Positions 16,463 through 24,984 of a DNA stretch of 64,000 bases are shown one piece after another. Numbering within the stretch: position 1 is the first letter of the stretch; each line of letters starts with the position of its first letter. The position numbers and the translations under genes were made by a program. This DNA is from Brevundimonas sp. EYE_349. GTDB lineage: Bacteria; Pseudomonadota; Alphaproteobacteria; Caulobacterales; Caulobacteraceae. The notes beneath the pieces are model-generated. The model saw only the letters and a list, made by a program, of their open reading frames with translations. It was not told the DNA's origin and did not search any database. The stretch spans positions 186,001 to 250,000 of the forward strand of contig NZ_JAHXPB010000006.1 in the NCBI RefSeq assembly GCF_023147505.1. Reading direction: 5' to 3'.

Positions 16463-16509
16463 CACCGCCGCACCGGCCGGGGAGGGAAGCGCTGTTCGTT
16501 GCCGGGTGG

Positions 16510-17082
16510 ATGCTCGTCATGACTCCTGTCGCCATCGCCGTTCTGTCTCTCAGCATGTCTACCGACGCCTTCGCCGCCGCCGTTGGGCGTGGTGCTTTGC
16601 ATCGACCGAACCTGGCCGGCGCCGTGAAGGCAGGCCTGGTATTCGGGTGTATCGAGGCCATCACCCCGGTGATTGGCTGGGGGCTCGGCATGGTCGCTGC
16701 AGGCCTCGTCGAACGCGTGGATCATTGGATCGCCTTCGGCCTCCTCGCCGCTGTTGGCGGCAAGATGATCTGGGAAGCGACCCGTCCCCTGGCTGAGGAT
16801 GCCCCACGCCGGTCCGGACCTTGGGCGCTGATCGCCATGGCGGTCGGGACCAGCATCGACGCGGCGGCTGTTGGCGTCGGCCTGGCCTTCATCGGAGCCA
16901 ATATCTGGGTTATCGCGGCCTCAATCGGCGTCACGACCTTCCTGCTGACCACGATCGGCATGCTGATTGGCCGGGCCGTCGGCCAGCGTTTTGGCAAGAT
17001 CGCCGAGCTTCTGGGAGGGCTCGCGCTTGTCGCGCTCGGTCTGATGATCCTGCTTGAGCACCTCGGCGTCATCGGCGCGTGA
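16510..17082 (+). CDS. mntP: Manganese efflux pump MntP
   Basis: A 190-residue, six-helix inner-membrane exporter of Mn2+. The two conserved Asp motifs are seen as LSMSTDAFAAAVGRG (first helix) and VGTSIDAAAVGVGLAF (fourth helix). Length matches E. coli MntP. The start could also be the ATG at 16519. The upstream manganese riboswitch gives a direct rationale for induction by Mn2+. Confidence 0.95.
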   Translation: MLVMTPVAIAVLSLSMSTDAFAAAVGRGALHRPNLAGAVKAGLVFGCIEAITPVIGWGLGMVAAGLVERVDHWIAFGLLAAVGGKMIWEATRPLAEDAPRRSGPWALIAMAVGTSIDAAAVGVGLAFIGANIWVIAASIGVTTFLLTTIGMLIGRAVGQRFGKIAELLGGLALVALGLMILLEHLGVIGA

Positions 17083-17125
17083 TTGCCAGGACCCTACCGG
17101 CTCGACAGGGTGCGCAGGTCATCAC

Positions 17126-17533
17126 CTATGCGATCGATCCGAGTTCTGCGATCACCGGACACCGAACCCGCCCGCCTTCGCTGCAGTCCGCGACGGCCTG
17201 CTTAAGCACCGTCCGGAGCCGCTCCAGATCCGCGATTTTGGCGTCCACGCTGGCGATGTGGTCCTGGGCCATGTCGCGGACTTCGCAGCAGGCCTGGACG
17301 CCCGGCTCACTCAACGCGATCAGCCGCCGAATGGCGTCGATGCCGAATCCCAGTTCGCGGGACCGGCGGATGAAGCGCAGGCGTTGGGCGTGTTCCGGCT
17401 CATAGCTCCTGTGTCCGCCCTCGGTGCGGGCCGGGGCGGGCATCAGGCCGATCCGCTCGTAGTAGCGCACCGTTTCCAAGTTCACCCCGGCGCTCTCTGC
17501 GAGGCGCCCGATCGTCAAACTTCGTGCGGACAT
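17126..17533 (-). CDS. merR: Mercury-responsive regulator MerR
   Basis: A 135-residue MerR-family activator/repressor. The DNA-binding part reads IGRLAESAGVNLETVRYYERIGLMP. The C-terminal half has three Cys positions like those that bind Hg(II) in MerR: one in QACCEVRD, one in VADCSEG and one in VRCPVIAEL. It is divergent from merT with a typical MerR promoter between them. Confidence 0.9.
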   Translation of the reverse strand: MSARSLTIGRLAESAGVNLETVRYYERIGLMPAPARTEGGHRSYEPEHAQRLRFIRRSRELGFGIDAIRRLIALSEPGVQACCEVRDMAQDHIASVDAKIADLERLRTVLKQAVADCSEGGRVRCPVIAELGSIA

Positions 17534-17538
17534 GGCTC

Positions 17539-17569
17539 TTGATCCCGTAGCGGCTACGGGTTGTAGCCT
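17539..17569 (+). promoter_or_regulatory. MerR-type promoter/operator for merT
   Basis: A -35 TTGATC (17539-17544), a 19-base spacer and a -10 TAGCCT (17564-17569). The spacer has the perfect dyad CCCGTAG-CGG-CTACGGG at 17544-17560. It starts just outside the merR start codon, so MerR bound here can also repress its own gene. Confidence 0.9.
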
Positions 17570-17595
17570 GTAGCAGAAATCGAACGGGAGGCCCC

Positions 17596-17982
17596 ATGGC
17601 CATCGATCAAGACCGGCCCAACATTCCTGAGGTCGCCGTCAGCGCCTCGGCCGCCATCGGCGGTGTGGCCTCGGTGTTCGCCTGGGCCGCGTGCTGTGTA
17701 CTGCCTCTGGCTCTCTCGGTGGCGGGCGTGTCCTTCGCCGGCGCCGCGGTCATCGCGGGCGCGCGAACCTGGCTGACGCTTCTGGCCGCCGTCATCTTGG
17801 CCGCCGGCTGGCTGCTGCATTGGCGTCGCCTGCGGATGTGTCGGAAGGACGCATCCTGCCGCCGGCCCTCGCGTCTGGCGTTCTGGCTGCTGGTGATCGC
17901 CAGCCTGCTGATCGTCCTGTCCCTGGCCTGGCAGCCCTACATCGAACCATGGGCCATGCCGCGACTGGCGGCCATGCGATGA
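17596..17982 (+). CDS. merT: Mercuric ion transporter MerT
   Basis: A 128-residue, three-helix inner-membrane protein that imports Hg(II). The first helix has the vicinal Cys pair in AWAACCVLPLALSVAG. The cytoplasmic loop has the second pair in CRKDASC. Start at 17596 follows GGGAGG. No merP lies next to it; the overlapping next gene encodes a GDCCVxC protein. Confidence 0.88.
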   Translation: MAIDQDRPNIPEVAVSASAAIGGVASVFAWAACCVLPLALSVAGVSFAGAAVIAGARTWLTLLAAVILAAGWLLHWRRLRMCRKDASCRRPSRLAFWLLVIASLLIVLSLAWQPYIEPWAMPRLAAMR

Positions 17983-18197
17983 GCCCCGCCATCGTTCTGG
18001 AATCGACGCTGACCTGCCCGCACTGCGGTCACGTCGCGACCGAGACCATGCCCACCGACGCCTGCATCTGGTTTTACGATTGCCTCGGTTGCGGCGTGAA
18101 GCTGAAGCCTCAACCCGGCGATTGCTGCGTGTTCTGCTCCTATGCCGACGTGCCGTGTCCGCCGATCCAGGTGGATGGAAAGGGCTGTTGCGGCTAG
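17979..18197 (+). CDS. GDCCVxC-domain small Cys-rich protein of mer operon
   Basis: A 72-residue protein with CPHCGH and a CLGCG motif, then GDCCVFCSYADVPCPPIQ and a C-terminal CCG. The Cys pairs suggest zinc-ribbon-like or Hg-binding sites. Its ATG overlaps the merT stop. Proteins with this motif are frequent in mer operons but their function is not established. It may pass Hg(II) from MerT to a cytosolic acceptor, which is inference. Confidence 0.8.
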   Translation: MSPAIVLESTLTCPHCGHVATETMPTDACIWFYDCLGCGVKLKPQPGDCCVFCSYADVPCPPIQVDGKGCCG

Positions 18198-18231
18198 GCT
18201 TAGGCGGCACTGCTGCATTCCGGAGTTCGCC

Positions 18232-18591
18232 GTGACCGATCACGCCACGCCCAACCTGCCGTCGCGGGATTTCGAAGCTACGTCCCAGTTCTACACTCGA
18301 CTGGGCTTCCAGCAGGGCTGGCGCGACGAAGGGTGGATGATCCTGAAACGGGGCGGGCTGACGCTTGAGTTCTTCCCGCACCCGGAACTTGATCCGCTGA
18401 CCAGCAACTTCAGCTGTTGCCTGCGGCTTGACGATCTCGACGCGTTCTACGCCGTGTGCCTTGGCACCGGACTGCCGGAGACGTGCTGGGGCCAACCCCG
18501 ATTGCACGCGCCCAAGATCGAGGAGTCGGGCATGCGGATCGGCGCGCTCATCGACCCGGACGGAACCCTGATCCGCCTGATCCAGAACTGA
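18232..18591 (+). CDS. VOC-superfamily protein (bleomycin-resistance type)
   Basis: A 119-residue vicinal-oxygen-chelate protein starting VTDHATPNLPSRDFEATSQFYTRLGF, with LEFFPHPELDP, SCCLRLDDLDAFY and ALIDPDGTLIRLIQN. This is the layout of dimeric bleomycin-binding proteins. GTG start at 18232. It lies 34 bases after the GDCCVxC gene, so it may share the mer transcript. Substrate unknown; antibiotic binding is a family label only. Confidence 0.8.
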   Translation: MTDHATPNLPSRDFEATSQFYTRLGFQQGWRDEGWMILKRGGLTLEFFPHPELDPLTSNFSCCLRLDDLDAFYAVCLGTGLPETCWGQPRLHAPKIEESGMRIGALIDPDGTLIRLIQN

Positions 18592-18637
18592 GGCTTCGCG
18601 CCTTGCCCCGATGCACGCGTTGCGCGAGACTCGCGTC

Positions 18638-19558
18638 ATGAAGACTTCGATCGATCATCTGCCGCCGCGCAAGCAGGTGGAACTGCGCCGGGTGGTCGAG
18701 GTGATCCGCGAGTCGTTCGCCGAAACCGTCTCGACCCGTCGGGCCGAGCGGCTGAAGAACGGCAAGATCCTCAAGATCATCCTCTACGGATCGTATGCGC
18801 GCGGCGATTGGGTCCATGATCCGGTCGGACGCTACTTCTCGGATTTCGATCTGTTGATCGTTGTCGATCATGAGGATCTGACCGACGGCGAGTTCTGGCA
18901 TGACGCCGAGAACAAGCTGATGCCGGGCGAGACCCTGATCCGCACGCCGGTGAGCCTTATCGTGCACAGTCTGGAAGACGTGAACGAGCAGTTGGACCGC
19001 GGGCGATACTTCTGGGCCGACATCGTGCGTGAGGGCATCGTTCTCTTCGACACGCCCGGCGCCAAGCTGCGCAAGCCGGCTGACCTGAAAGCTCAGGTTG
19101 CCCTTAAGGAAGCGGAGGAGTTCTTCGGAGATTGGACGCAGAGTTCGGCCAGCTTTGCTCGTGGCGCGAAATTCTATATGGGCGAGGGCGCTGATCCTAA
19201 GCTCGCCGCGTTCAACCTTCATCAATCGGCTGAACACCTCTACCACTGCGTTTTGCTGGTTGTGACGCTCTACAGCGGCAAGGCGCACAACCTCGCCTTC
19301 CTGCGCAAGAAGTGCGAGGCGATCGACGCCCGCCTGGCCGAGGCCTGGCCGCGCGAGACCAAGTTCGAGCGCCGCTGCTTCGAGCTGCTGCGCGAGGCCT
19401 ATGTGAAGGCTCGTTACTCCAAGCACTACAAGATCAGCGTCGAGGAACTGACCTGGTTGACCCAGCGGGTTGAGGTGCTGCGCGCGCTGGCGACGACTGT
19501 GTGCGAGGAACGGCTGGCCCATCTGCGCGAAGCGGCGAGCGATGACCCTTCCGCGTGA
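18638..19558 (+). CDS. Nucleotidyltransferase-HEPN fusion protein
   Basis: A 306-residue protein. Residues about 49-76 carry the polymerase-beta-type site LYGSYARGDW followed by FSDFDLLIVVD, so G-S and D-x-D residues are present. The C-terminal half (from about residue 170) is a HEPN-like helical bundle with HQSAEHLYHC and YVKARYSKHYKIS. Separate MNT/HEPN pairs act as toxin-antitoxin systems by AMPylating the HEPN toxin; fused forms are less understood. Start at 18638 (MKTSID) is preferred. It overlaps the next gene by 17 bases, which suggests a functional pair. Confidence 0.8.
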   Translation: MKTSIDHLPPRKQVELRRVVEVIRESFAETVSTRRAERLKNGKILKIILYGSYARGDWVHDPVGRYFSDFDLLIVVDHEDLTDGEFWHDAENKLMPGETLIRTPVSLIVHSLEDVNEQLDRGRYFWADIVREGIVLFDTPGAKLRKPADLKAQVALKEAEEFFGDWTQSSASFARGAKFYMGEGADPKLAAFNLHQSAEHLYHCVLLVVTLYSGKAHNLAFLRKKCEAIDARLAEAWPRETKFERRCFELLREAYVKARYSKHYKISVEELTWLTQRVEVLRALATTVCEERLAHLREAASDDPSA

Positions 19559-20663
19559 TTTGATCCCGCCCAGCATGCGCGCGACGCTGGACGCCGCAAG
19601 ACGGATGGCCGATCCCTTTGAGGACGTCCGCCGACAGCACGATATGCTGCGGGCCAGCGGCGTGCTCGGCATCGCCGAGCGCATGAAGCTGGAGACCCCG
19701 CTGGCCTTGGCCGCGATGGGTCGTAACCCGTTCATGGACCGGATGCAGGGCGTCGGCGCCCTGATGAGGGCTCAGACCGACGCGGACCGCGTCTATCGCG
19801 CCGCGTTTCCGAATGGCCTGATCGAGCAGGCCGAGCGGATCGCGCAACTGTCCGCCGGCTTCGCCTTGCCGGATGGTCTCGAGCGCTTCAGGACGCCGAC
19901 GGACAGTTTCGTCGATCGCATCCTCCGACTGTCGGACAGTGGTCTTGGCGCGAGCGCCCTGGCGATCGGGCGACCCGCCCAGATCGAGGCCTTCGCGCGG
20001 GCCTCGGCGATGGCCGACATGTTCGCCGAGAGCGACCGGCTGACGCGGGGAGTGCGAGAGGCGGTCGGCGCCTTCTCCATCACGGAGATGCCGCAGTTCG
20101 CCAATCTGGCCGGTTATCGCAGTTTCCTCGACGCGGCGGGACTGCGGCTTGCGCACTGGCCGAGACGGCGTCTCCTGACGATGGCGGAGAAGCGCCGTCG
20201 CCTGAAGGCCCGCCTTCAGGCCAACTCGGCCCCGCCGCATGTGAAGCGCGCCAAGACTCTGGTTCACCGCTACGAACTGACCTTGAGGGAAATTCTAGAT
20301 GCCGTGATGGCCGAGACCTACGGTGAGGACTGGGCGGACGAGCGCCTGCCGCTGTGCGACTGCAAGGATTTGCTGGGGAAGTGGAAGAAGCGGGGAGGCG
20401 AGGTTTTCGACCATGCCGACTACACCCACTACGCGCGGATCATGAGCCATCCGGAGCATTTCCAGGCGATCTTCGAGGCTGGTTTCGACGACCCAGAGGC
20501 GGTGTTCGATCTTCTGAAGCAGGCCGGGAAGCTGCGCGCGGCGTCGCACCATGCGCACCTGTTCACGCCCGAAGATCTGAAGGCGCTCCGCCTGACCTGG
20601 AACCAGATCGAAACAGGCTTGATCGCGCTCACTCCGGATTTCGAACTCGAGTGGACGGGTTAA
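19542..20663 (+). CDS. Unknown protein coupled to the NTase-HEPN gene
   Basis: A 373-residue soluble protein, largely helical, starting MTLPRDLIPPSMRATLDAARRM. It has no signal peptide or membrane segment. The central part is Met/Ala-rich and repetitive in character (residues about 30-200). The C-terminal part (about 240-373) has charged helices and a block HYARIMSHPEHFQAIFEAGF. A HEPN-like or Swt1-like C-terminal fold is possible but I cannot confirm it. The 17-base overlap with the upstream gene means co-translation, so the two probably work together. Confidence 0.65.
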   Translation: MTLPRDLIPPSMRATLDAARRMADPFEDVRRQHDMLRASGVLGIAERMKLETPLALAAMGRNPFMDRMQGVGALMRAQTDADRVYRAAFPNGLIEQAERIAQLSAGFALPDGLERFRTPTDSFVDRILRLSDSGLGASALAIGRPAQIEAFARASAMADMFAESDRLTRGVREAVGAFSITEMPQFANLAGYRSFLDAAGLRLAHWPRRRLLTMAEKRRRLKARLQANSAPPHVKRAKTLVHRYELTLREILDAVMAETYGEDWADERLPLCDCKDLLGKWKKRGGEVFDHADYTHYARIMSHPEHFQAIFEAGFDDPEAVFDLLKQAGKLRAASHHAHLFTPEDLKALRLTWNQIETGLIALTPDFELEWTG

Positions 20664-20692
20664 AAGGCGACGAGGTCGGAATCGCCGTCCTC

Positions 20693-20950
20693 TTAGTGGA
20701 GCACTTCCCCGCCGACCGGATCGACCTGACGCAACTGGCCGGCCGCGTCCTGGACAAAGACTTCCACTTGCTCGCCCTTGTCGATCAGCGTCGTCGCCTT
20801 CACGAGCGCGGACTCTATGGCGTCGACGCTGAAGTCGAAATGCCCTGAGGGTCGGCCATCGCGAAGCACCCGCCAGTCGCCGTCGCCCCGGATCACCGTG
20901 AACTGGATGGTGTCGGACTGCCTCTCCAAGGGATCCCTCCTTCGCTCCAA
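20693..20950 (-). CDS. Small hypothetical protein (DUF2188-like)
   Basis: An 85-residue soluble protein. The sequence FTVIRGDGDWRVLRDGRPSG followed by AIESALVKATTLIDKG resembles small DUF2188-type proteins with one beta sheet and one helix. It is convergent with the gene at 19542-20663 and precedes the oxidoreductase's 3' end on the same strand. Function unknown. Confidence 0.55.
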   Translation of the reverse strand: MERRRDPLERQSDTIQFTVIRGDGDWRVLRDGRPSGHFDFSVDAIESALVKATTLIDKGEQVEVFVQDAAGQLRQVDPVGGEVLH

Positions 20951-20998
20951 TCCGCGATGCGGATGGCGCCATGAACCTACCGCGACACCGCTTGAGCG

Positions 20999-22345
20999 TC
21001 ATAGCATGTAGCCCACATCCGATGCGCCCGTCGGATAGGCGAACATCGTGGTCTTGAGGTCATCCGCAGTCAGTCCATGGCGGATCGCCAAAGCGAAAAT
21101 ATTGATGACCTCGTCCACGTTCGGGCCCACGAGGTGGGCGCCCAACACCCGTTCCGTCCCTTCCTCGACCAAGACCTTGAAGCCGAAGGTGGGTTCGGCC
21201 GCTGCGCGTGCTGTGAACCAGTCGGAGGCCTTCTGATTTTTGACTCGGTAGAGCAGACCCTGATCCTTAGCGTCCCTCTCCGTCAGCCCGACCGCCGCGA
21301 TAGGCGGGATTGTGAAGGCCACGCTCGGGACGCCGCGATAGTTCGGCCTTTCGGAGTTACCGTTCAAAATGTTGGCCGCCACGACCTTGGCGTCGTGGCT
21401 GGACACGGGGGTCAGCGGCGGACCGACCTGGGCTGCGTCGCCCGCGGCATAGACGGCTGGATTGGAAACGCTCTGCAGAAATTCGTTGAGCTTCAGGCGG
21501 CCTCCTTCATGCTCGACCCCGGCGGCGTCAAGGCCGAGATCGTCGATCGCAGGTCCTCGTCCGGCGGCGTGAATGACCAGATCAGCATGGACATCGACGG
21601 CTTTCCCCTTCGTCTGGGCGTGAACCCGAAAGCCTGCGCGCGTCTGCTCGACCGCCTGGACTGTCGTTTCGAGGCGCACGTCAACGCCGAGTTGGCGAAA
21701 GCTTTCCATGAGCCAACCGACCACGTCCGGGTCGAACTGGGGAAGCAATCGCTCGCCACGCTGGAGGATTACGACTTCGGCGCCAGCCCGCGCGGCGATG
21801 TGGGAGAACTCGGCCGCGATATAGCCTCCGCCGACCAGCACAATGCGCTTTGGCATGTCACCCAGCTCGAGGAAGCCCTCGTTGGTGACCAGATGCTCTT
21901 CCCCCGGGATGCCGAGTTTCCTGGGTTCGGCTCCGGCGGCGATGAGCAGGTTCGAAAACTCCAGCGTTTCCTCGCCCACCTCAAGGCTGTTGCGGCCGGT
22001 GAGGCGCGCCCGTCCATGAAAAGTGTCGATGCCTCTTTCAGAGTACCGCTCTTGGTGCTTTTGGGGAACGGGATCGGTGAAACCCCGCTTGAAGGCCATG
22101 AGGTCGGCCCAAGCAATTCGGGCGTCGCCGGCGACACCCCTGCCTCGCATCCGCCATGTATGATCGACGGCGTTGGCCCCGCTGATCAGCATTTTTTTTG
22201 GATCGCAGCCCCGGAGCGCGCACGTGCCTCCAAAGGGACGAAAATCGACAACCGCGACGCTGCGACCAGCAGCGCGAACCCGCATGGCTCCGACCATGGC
22301 GGCGGTCCCGGTCCCGATCACCACAAGATCATAATGTTTGGTCAT
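20999..22345 (-). CDS. FAD/NAD(P)-dependent disulfide oxidoreductase (class I)
   Basis: A 448-residue flavoprotein related to dihydrolipoyl dehydrogenase, glutathione reductase and mercuric reductase. It has the FAD motif VVIGTGTAAM, the redox pair in GGTCALRGCDPKK, the NAD(P) motif GGGYIAAEFSHIAARAG and the FAD motif YAAGDAA. The C-terminal active-site segment reads AYPTGASDVGYML, with Tyr where E3 has His. There is no N-terminal HMA domain and no C-terminal Cys pair, so it is not a standard MerA even though the mer unit is 3 kb away. It may reduce a small disulfide under metal stress. Its 5' end overlaps the decayed gene upstream. Confidence 0.85.
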   Translation of the reverse strand: MTKHYDLVVIGTGTAAMVGAMRVRAAGRSVAVVDFRPFGGTCALRGCDPKKMLISGANAVDHTWRMRGRGVAGDARIAWADLMAFKRGFTDPVPQKHQERYSERGIDTFHGRARLTGRNSLEVGEETLEFSNLLIAAGAEPRKLGIPGEEHLVTNEGFLELGDMPKRIVLVGGGYIAAEFSHIAARAGAEVVILQRGERLLPQFDPDVVGWLMESFRQLGVDVRLETTVQAVEQTRAGFRVHAQTKGKAVDVHADLVIHAAGRGPAIDDLGLDAAGVEHEGGRLKLNEFLQSVSNPAVYAAGDAAQVGPPLTPVSSHDAKVVAANILNGNSERPNYRGVPSVAFTIPPIAAVGLTERDAKDQGLLYRVKNQKASDWFTARAAAEPTFGFKVLVEEGTERVLGAHLVGPNVDEVINIFALAIRHGLTADDLKTTMFAYPTGASDVGYML

Positions 22346-22733
22346 CGATGTATGCTCCGCGCTCGCTCTGTAGCGGCTACCTTGGGACGGACGAGGCGGT
22401 ACAGTGCCTCGGTCACCACCGCGTTGACGGCGCCAAAGAGAAGGTGCCCGGCGACCCCTCTAGCCTGGGTGAGCAGGGGGTTGTCTCGATTGGGAGCACT
22501 GTAGCCGAACACAGGCGTCAGACCTTCGTCGATCATCAAGAGCATGGTCGCTCCAGCACTTCCTCTTCCCGTACTTTCGGCGGCTTGATCTGGTAGAGCG
22601 CCGTCTGCGCCCTCTCGGTTACCCTCGTGGCCACGAGACCGGCGATGACGCCGAGGGCTGTCTCCGCAGCCAGCGATTTTGATGGAGTTGCGCATTGTTC
22701 TGACTCCCGATGAGCACGCTCCGGCCGCCTCAT
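22342..22733 (-). pseudogene. Degenerate membrane protein gene (DUF1440/YagU-like), internal deletion and frameshifts
   Basis: Two family blocks are visible in different frames. The first (SKSLAAETALGVIAGLVATRVTERAQTALYQIKPPKV) is read from about 22680 to 22550. The second (ATMLLMIDEGLTPVFGYSAPNRDNPLLTQARG and following residues to the stop at 22342) is in another frame. Family members as I recall them have about 50 more residues between these blocks, so a central part seems deleted at about 22545-22550. The frame of MRNSIK at 22695 stays open through the out-of-frame middle, so an intact-looking but scrambled 117-residue product is possible. Confidence 0.6.
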
Positions 22734-23667
22734 CCGGCTGGCTTACGACACCGCGACTGTCCCTCGAACGGAACGCTCGGAAGGGGAACGAAGCTGGAGT
22801 TGCTTCAGGTTCCCTTCATAGCAGGAGACACCTCAGATTCATGCCAGGCGTGGCCGCGCCCGTCGCCATGCCGCGCGTCAGCTGCGACGACGCGGAAGCG
22901 GTGAATCCTGGGCACGTCTTTGGTGGCGGAGCGGATGCACCGGCATTGGCGGCACGATCCCTACGAGCGCCGCGATTGCGCTTCGTCGGAAGAGAGCCCA
23001 AACCAATGTGTGCAGACCGGCAGGTCGGATAGCGCAGGCGCCGTGGCGCACCAGCCTCTACCCCGCGTGGTTCTCAGGCGCCCTGTTCCTTCGATTCTTG
23101 AGGATCGGGTTCACAGTCTGCGGCGGGCCTGTGGTGCCTGTCGTTATGGCGCGTTGCGAACTGATGGGTAAGGCTCGCGGGATATCCAGTGACCGGTTGA
23201 ACCGACTGCTAGCGTTTACGCAGGCGCTGGTGGGCCCCGAAGCGCATGAACTTTCGACTATGCGCCGACGAGCAGTAATCGGCGAATTCTCGCGTGATGC
23301 TCGAGTTCCGCGTCTAGGCGATCGGCGAGGCGGCGCTTAGCGACCTGCGGTCTGCGACGCGGCGGCGCCTCTACAAGGCGTTGTCGTCCAGACCGGCGCC
23401 CTGCCGGTGACAGCGGTTGAGCGGACCCGCTGTGCCGAAGCGCGACTGGACCGTGACTCACTTTGTCCGGCCTTCCCTTGGTAGATGTGTCTCTGCTTGC
23501 CGGCCGCCACCAACTGATCCGGTTTAAATCCCTGAAGCCGAGTTTGTGGATGAACCCGCCGTCGAGTGTTTTTGTCGGGGGCCGGCCGGCTTCAGTTTCA
23601 TTTCGTGAGGGGCGGGGGCGCGTGCCGCGTAAGAGACAGTAGGGGCGTCCCTTCCTAGGAGTTTGAG
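22734..23667. other. No recognisable gene
   Basis: About 0.93 kb where short frames on both strands show no family sequence, start site or codon pattern of a real gene. No inverted repeats of an insertion sequence, tRNA or clear terminator was seen. It adjoins the decayed gene at 22342-22733, so eroded coding DNA is likely. Confidence 0.5.
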
Positions 23668-24030
23668 TTGACCCGTTTCAAAATCGCATCGCTCGCCGCG
23701 ACCGTCGCGGCGCTTTCCCTGGTCGCCGGTCAGGCGGATGCACACGCGCGTCTCGTGAGCGCCACGCCGGCCGCCGGCGCTGCGGTCGCGGCGCCGCGCA
23801 CCATCAGCCTCACCTTCAGCGAGCGCGTGGCGCCGGCCTTCTCCGGTTTCGATCTCGTCAATGCGGCGGGCGCGACCATCCGTGTCCAGACACGGGTGTC
23901 CGAGGACGGCAAGACGATCTCGGGCGCTCCGGCGAGGCCGTTGGCGGCCGGGGCCTACGTGGTCAACTGGCGGGTGGCGTCTCCGGACGGGCACCGGATG
24001 ACGGGGTCCACCAACTTCTCGGTCCGCTGA
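23668..24030 (+). CDS. copC: Periplasmic copper-binding protein CopC
   Basis: A 120-residue secreted protein with a signal peptide ending ADA and a mature N-terminus HARLVSATPAAGA, where the first His is the Cu(II) ligand of CopC (histidine brace). The C-terminal SPDGHRMTGSTNFSV holds the other conserved His. TTG start at 23668 after an AGGAG site. It is followed 4 bases later by copD, forming the usual copCD pair for copper uptake or handling. Confidence 0.92.
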   Translation: MTRFKIASLAATVAALSLVAGQADAHARLVSATPAAGAAVAAPRTISLTFSERVAPAFSGFDLVNAAGATIRVQTRVSEDGKTISGAPARPLAAGAYVVNWRVASPDGHRMTGSTNFSVR

Positions 24031-24034
24031 TCAG

Positions 24035-24955
24035 ATGGAGACAACGGTCGTCCTGCTGAGGCTGGGGCAGTACATCGGCGCCGTCCTGCTGTTTGGCGTC
24101 CCCCTGTTCTTCGCGTTCAGGATGCCCATGTCGGACGCGGCCGCCGAAAGGTGGCCGCGAACGACGCTGCTGGTCGCCGCCGTGGCGACCGTCCTGGCTG
24201 CTCTCGCCAACCTCGTGGTCCAAACCGCCGTGATGGCGGGATCGCTGACCGAGGCGCTGAAGCCGGAGTCGCTGTCCTACGTGGCATTCGGCACGGGCCT
24301 GGGCGTCGGCTTCCTGGTTCGCGCGGCGATGGCCCTTTTGGCCGCCGTTCTGCTGATCAGTCTGAAACCGGGACGCGGCGGCTGGATCGTGCTGACCGTC
24401 GTCGGCGTTGTGGTCAGCGCCAGCCTGGCCTGGACCGGTCACGGCGCGGCGACGGAAGGCGCGGGCCGCTGGCCGCATCTGATCGCCGATGTCGTTCACG
24501 CGCTCGCCGCCGGACTCTGGCTCGGCAGTCTGGTCGCGTTGTTCCTGATGCTGCGGACCCGCCACGGGCACGCGGCGGGCGCGCCGGTGACTCACGCCGC
24601 CCTGGAGGGGTTCGCCGGTCTGGGAACGCTCGCCGTCGTCCTGCTGACGATCACGGGTCTGGTGAACAGCGCCTATCTGATCGGGTTCAGCCGGCTCGGG
24701 AGCCTGTTGACGACGCCCTACGGCGTTCTTCTGATCCTGAAACTCGTCCTGTTCGCCGGCATGCTGGCCCTAGCGGCCTCGAACCGCTTTGTCCTGACCC
24801 CGCATCTCGGATCGGCGCTCGAAGACGATCACGCCCGTCCGCTCGCCTTGCGCCGCCTGCGGCGCAGCCTGGCGCTGGAGACCGTGCTGGCGGCCCTGCT
24901 GCTTCTGATCGTGGCGATCATGGGCACCCAGGCGCCCCCCGCCGCCATGATGTGA
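24035..24955 (+). CDS. copD: Copper-resistance membrane protein CopD
   Basis: A 306-residue protein with about eight membrane segments. Conserved CopD features are TGHGAATEGAGRWPHLIADVVHALAAGLWLGSLVAL and TGLVNSAYLIG. It takes copper from CopC across the inner membrane in known systems. Start ATG at 24035, directly after the copC stop. Confidence 0.9.
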   Translation: METTVVLLRLGQYIGAVLLFGVPLFFAFRMPMSDAAAERWPRTTLLVAAVATVLAALANLVVQTAVMAGSLTEALKPESLSYVAFGTGLGVGFLVRAAMALLAAVLLISLKPGRGGWIVLTVVGVVVSASLAWTGHGAATEGAGRWPHLIADVVHALAAGLWLGSLVALFLMLRTRHGHAAGAPVTHAALEGFAGLGTLAVVLLTITGLVNSAYLIGFSRLGSLLTTPYGVLLILKLVLFAGMLALAASNRFVLTPHLGSALEDDHARPLALRRLRRSLALETVLAALLLLIVAIMGTQAPPAAMM

Positions 24956-24984
24956 ACCTCGCCGAGCTTTTGTGAAGGATCGGC

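Noticed and set aside
20999..22345. Mercuric reductase merA
   Set aside because: There is no N-terminal HMA domain and no C-terminal Cys pair; only the general disulfide reductase motifs are present.
23008..23340. A 110-codon plus-strand frame in the gene-poor region
   Set aside because: No family sequence, signal peptide or ribosome site; composition does not look coding.
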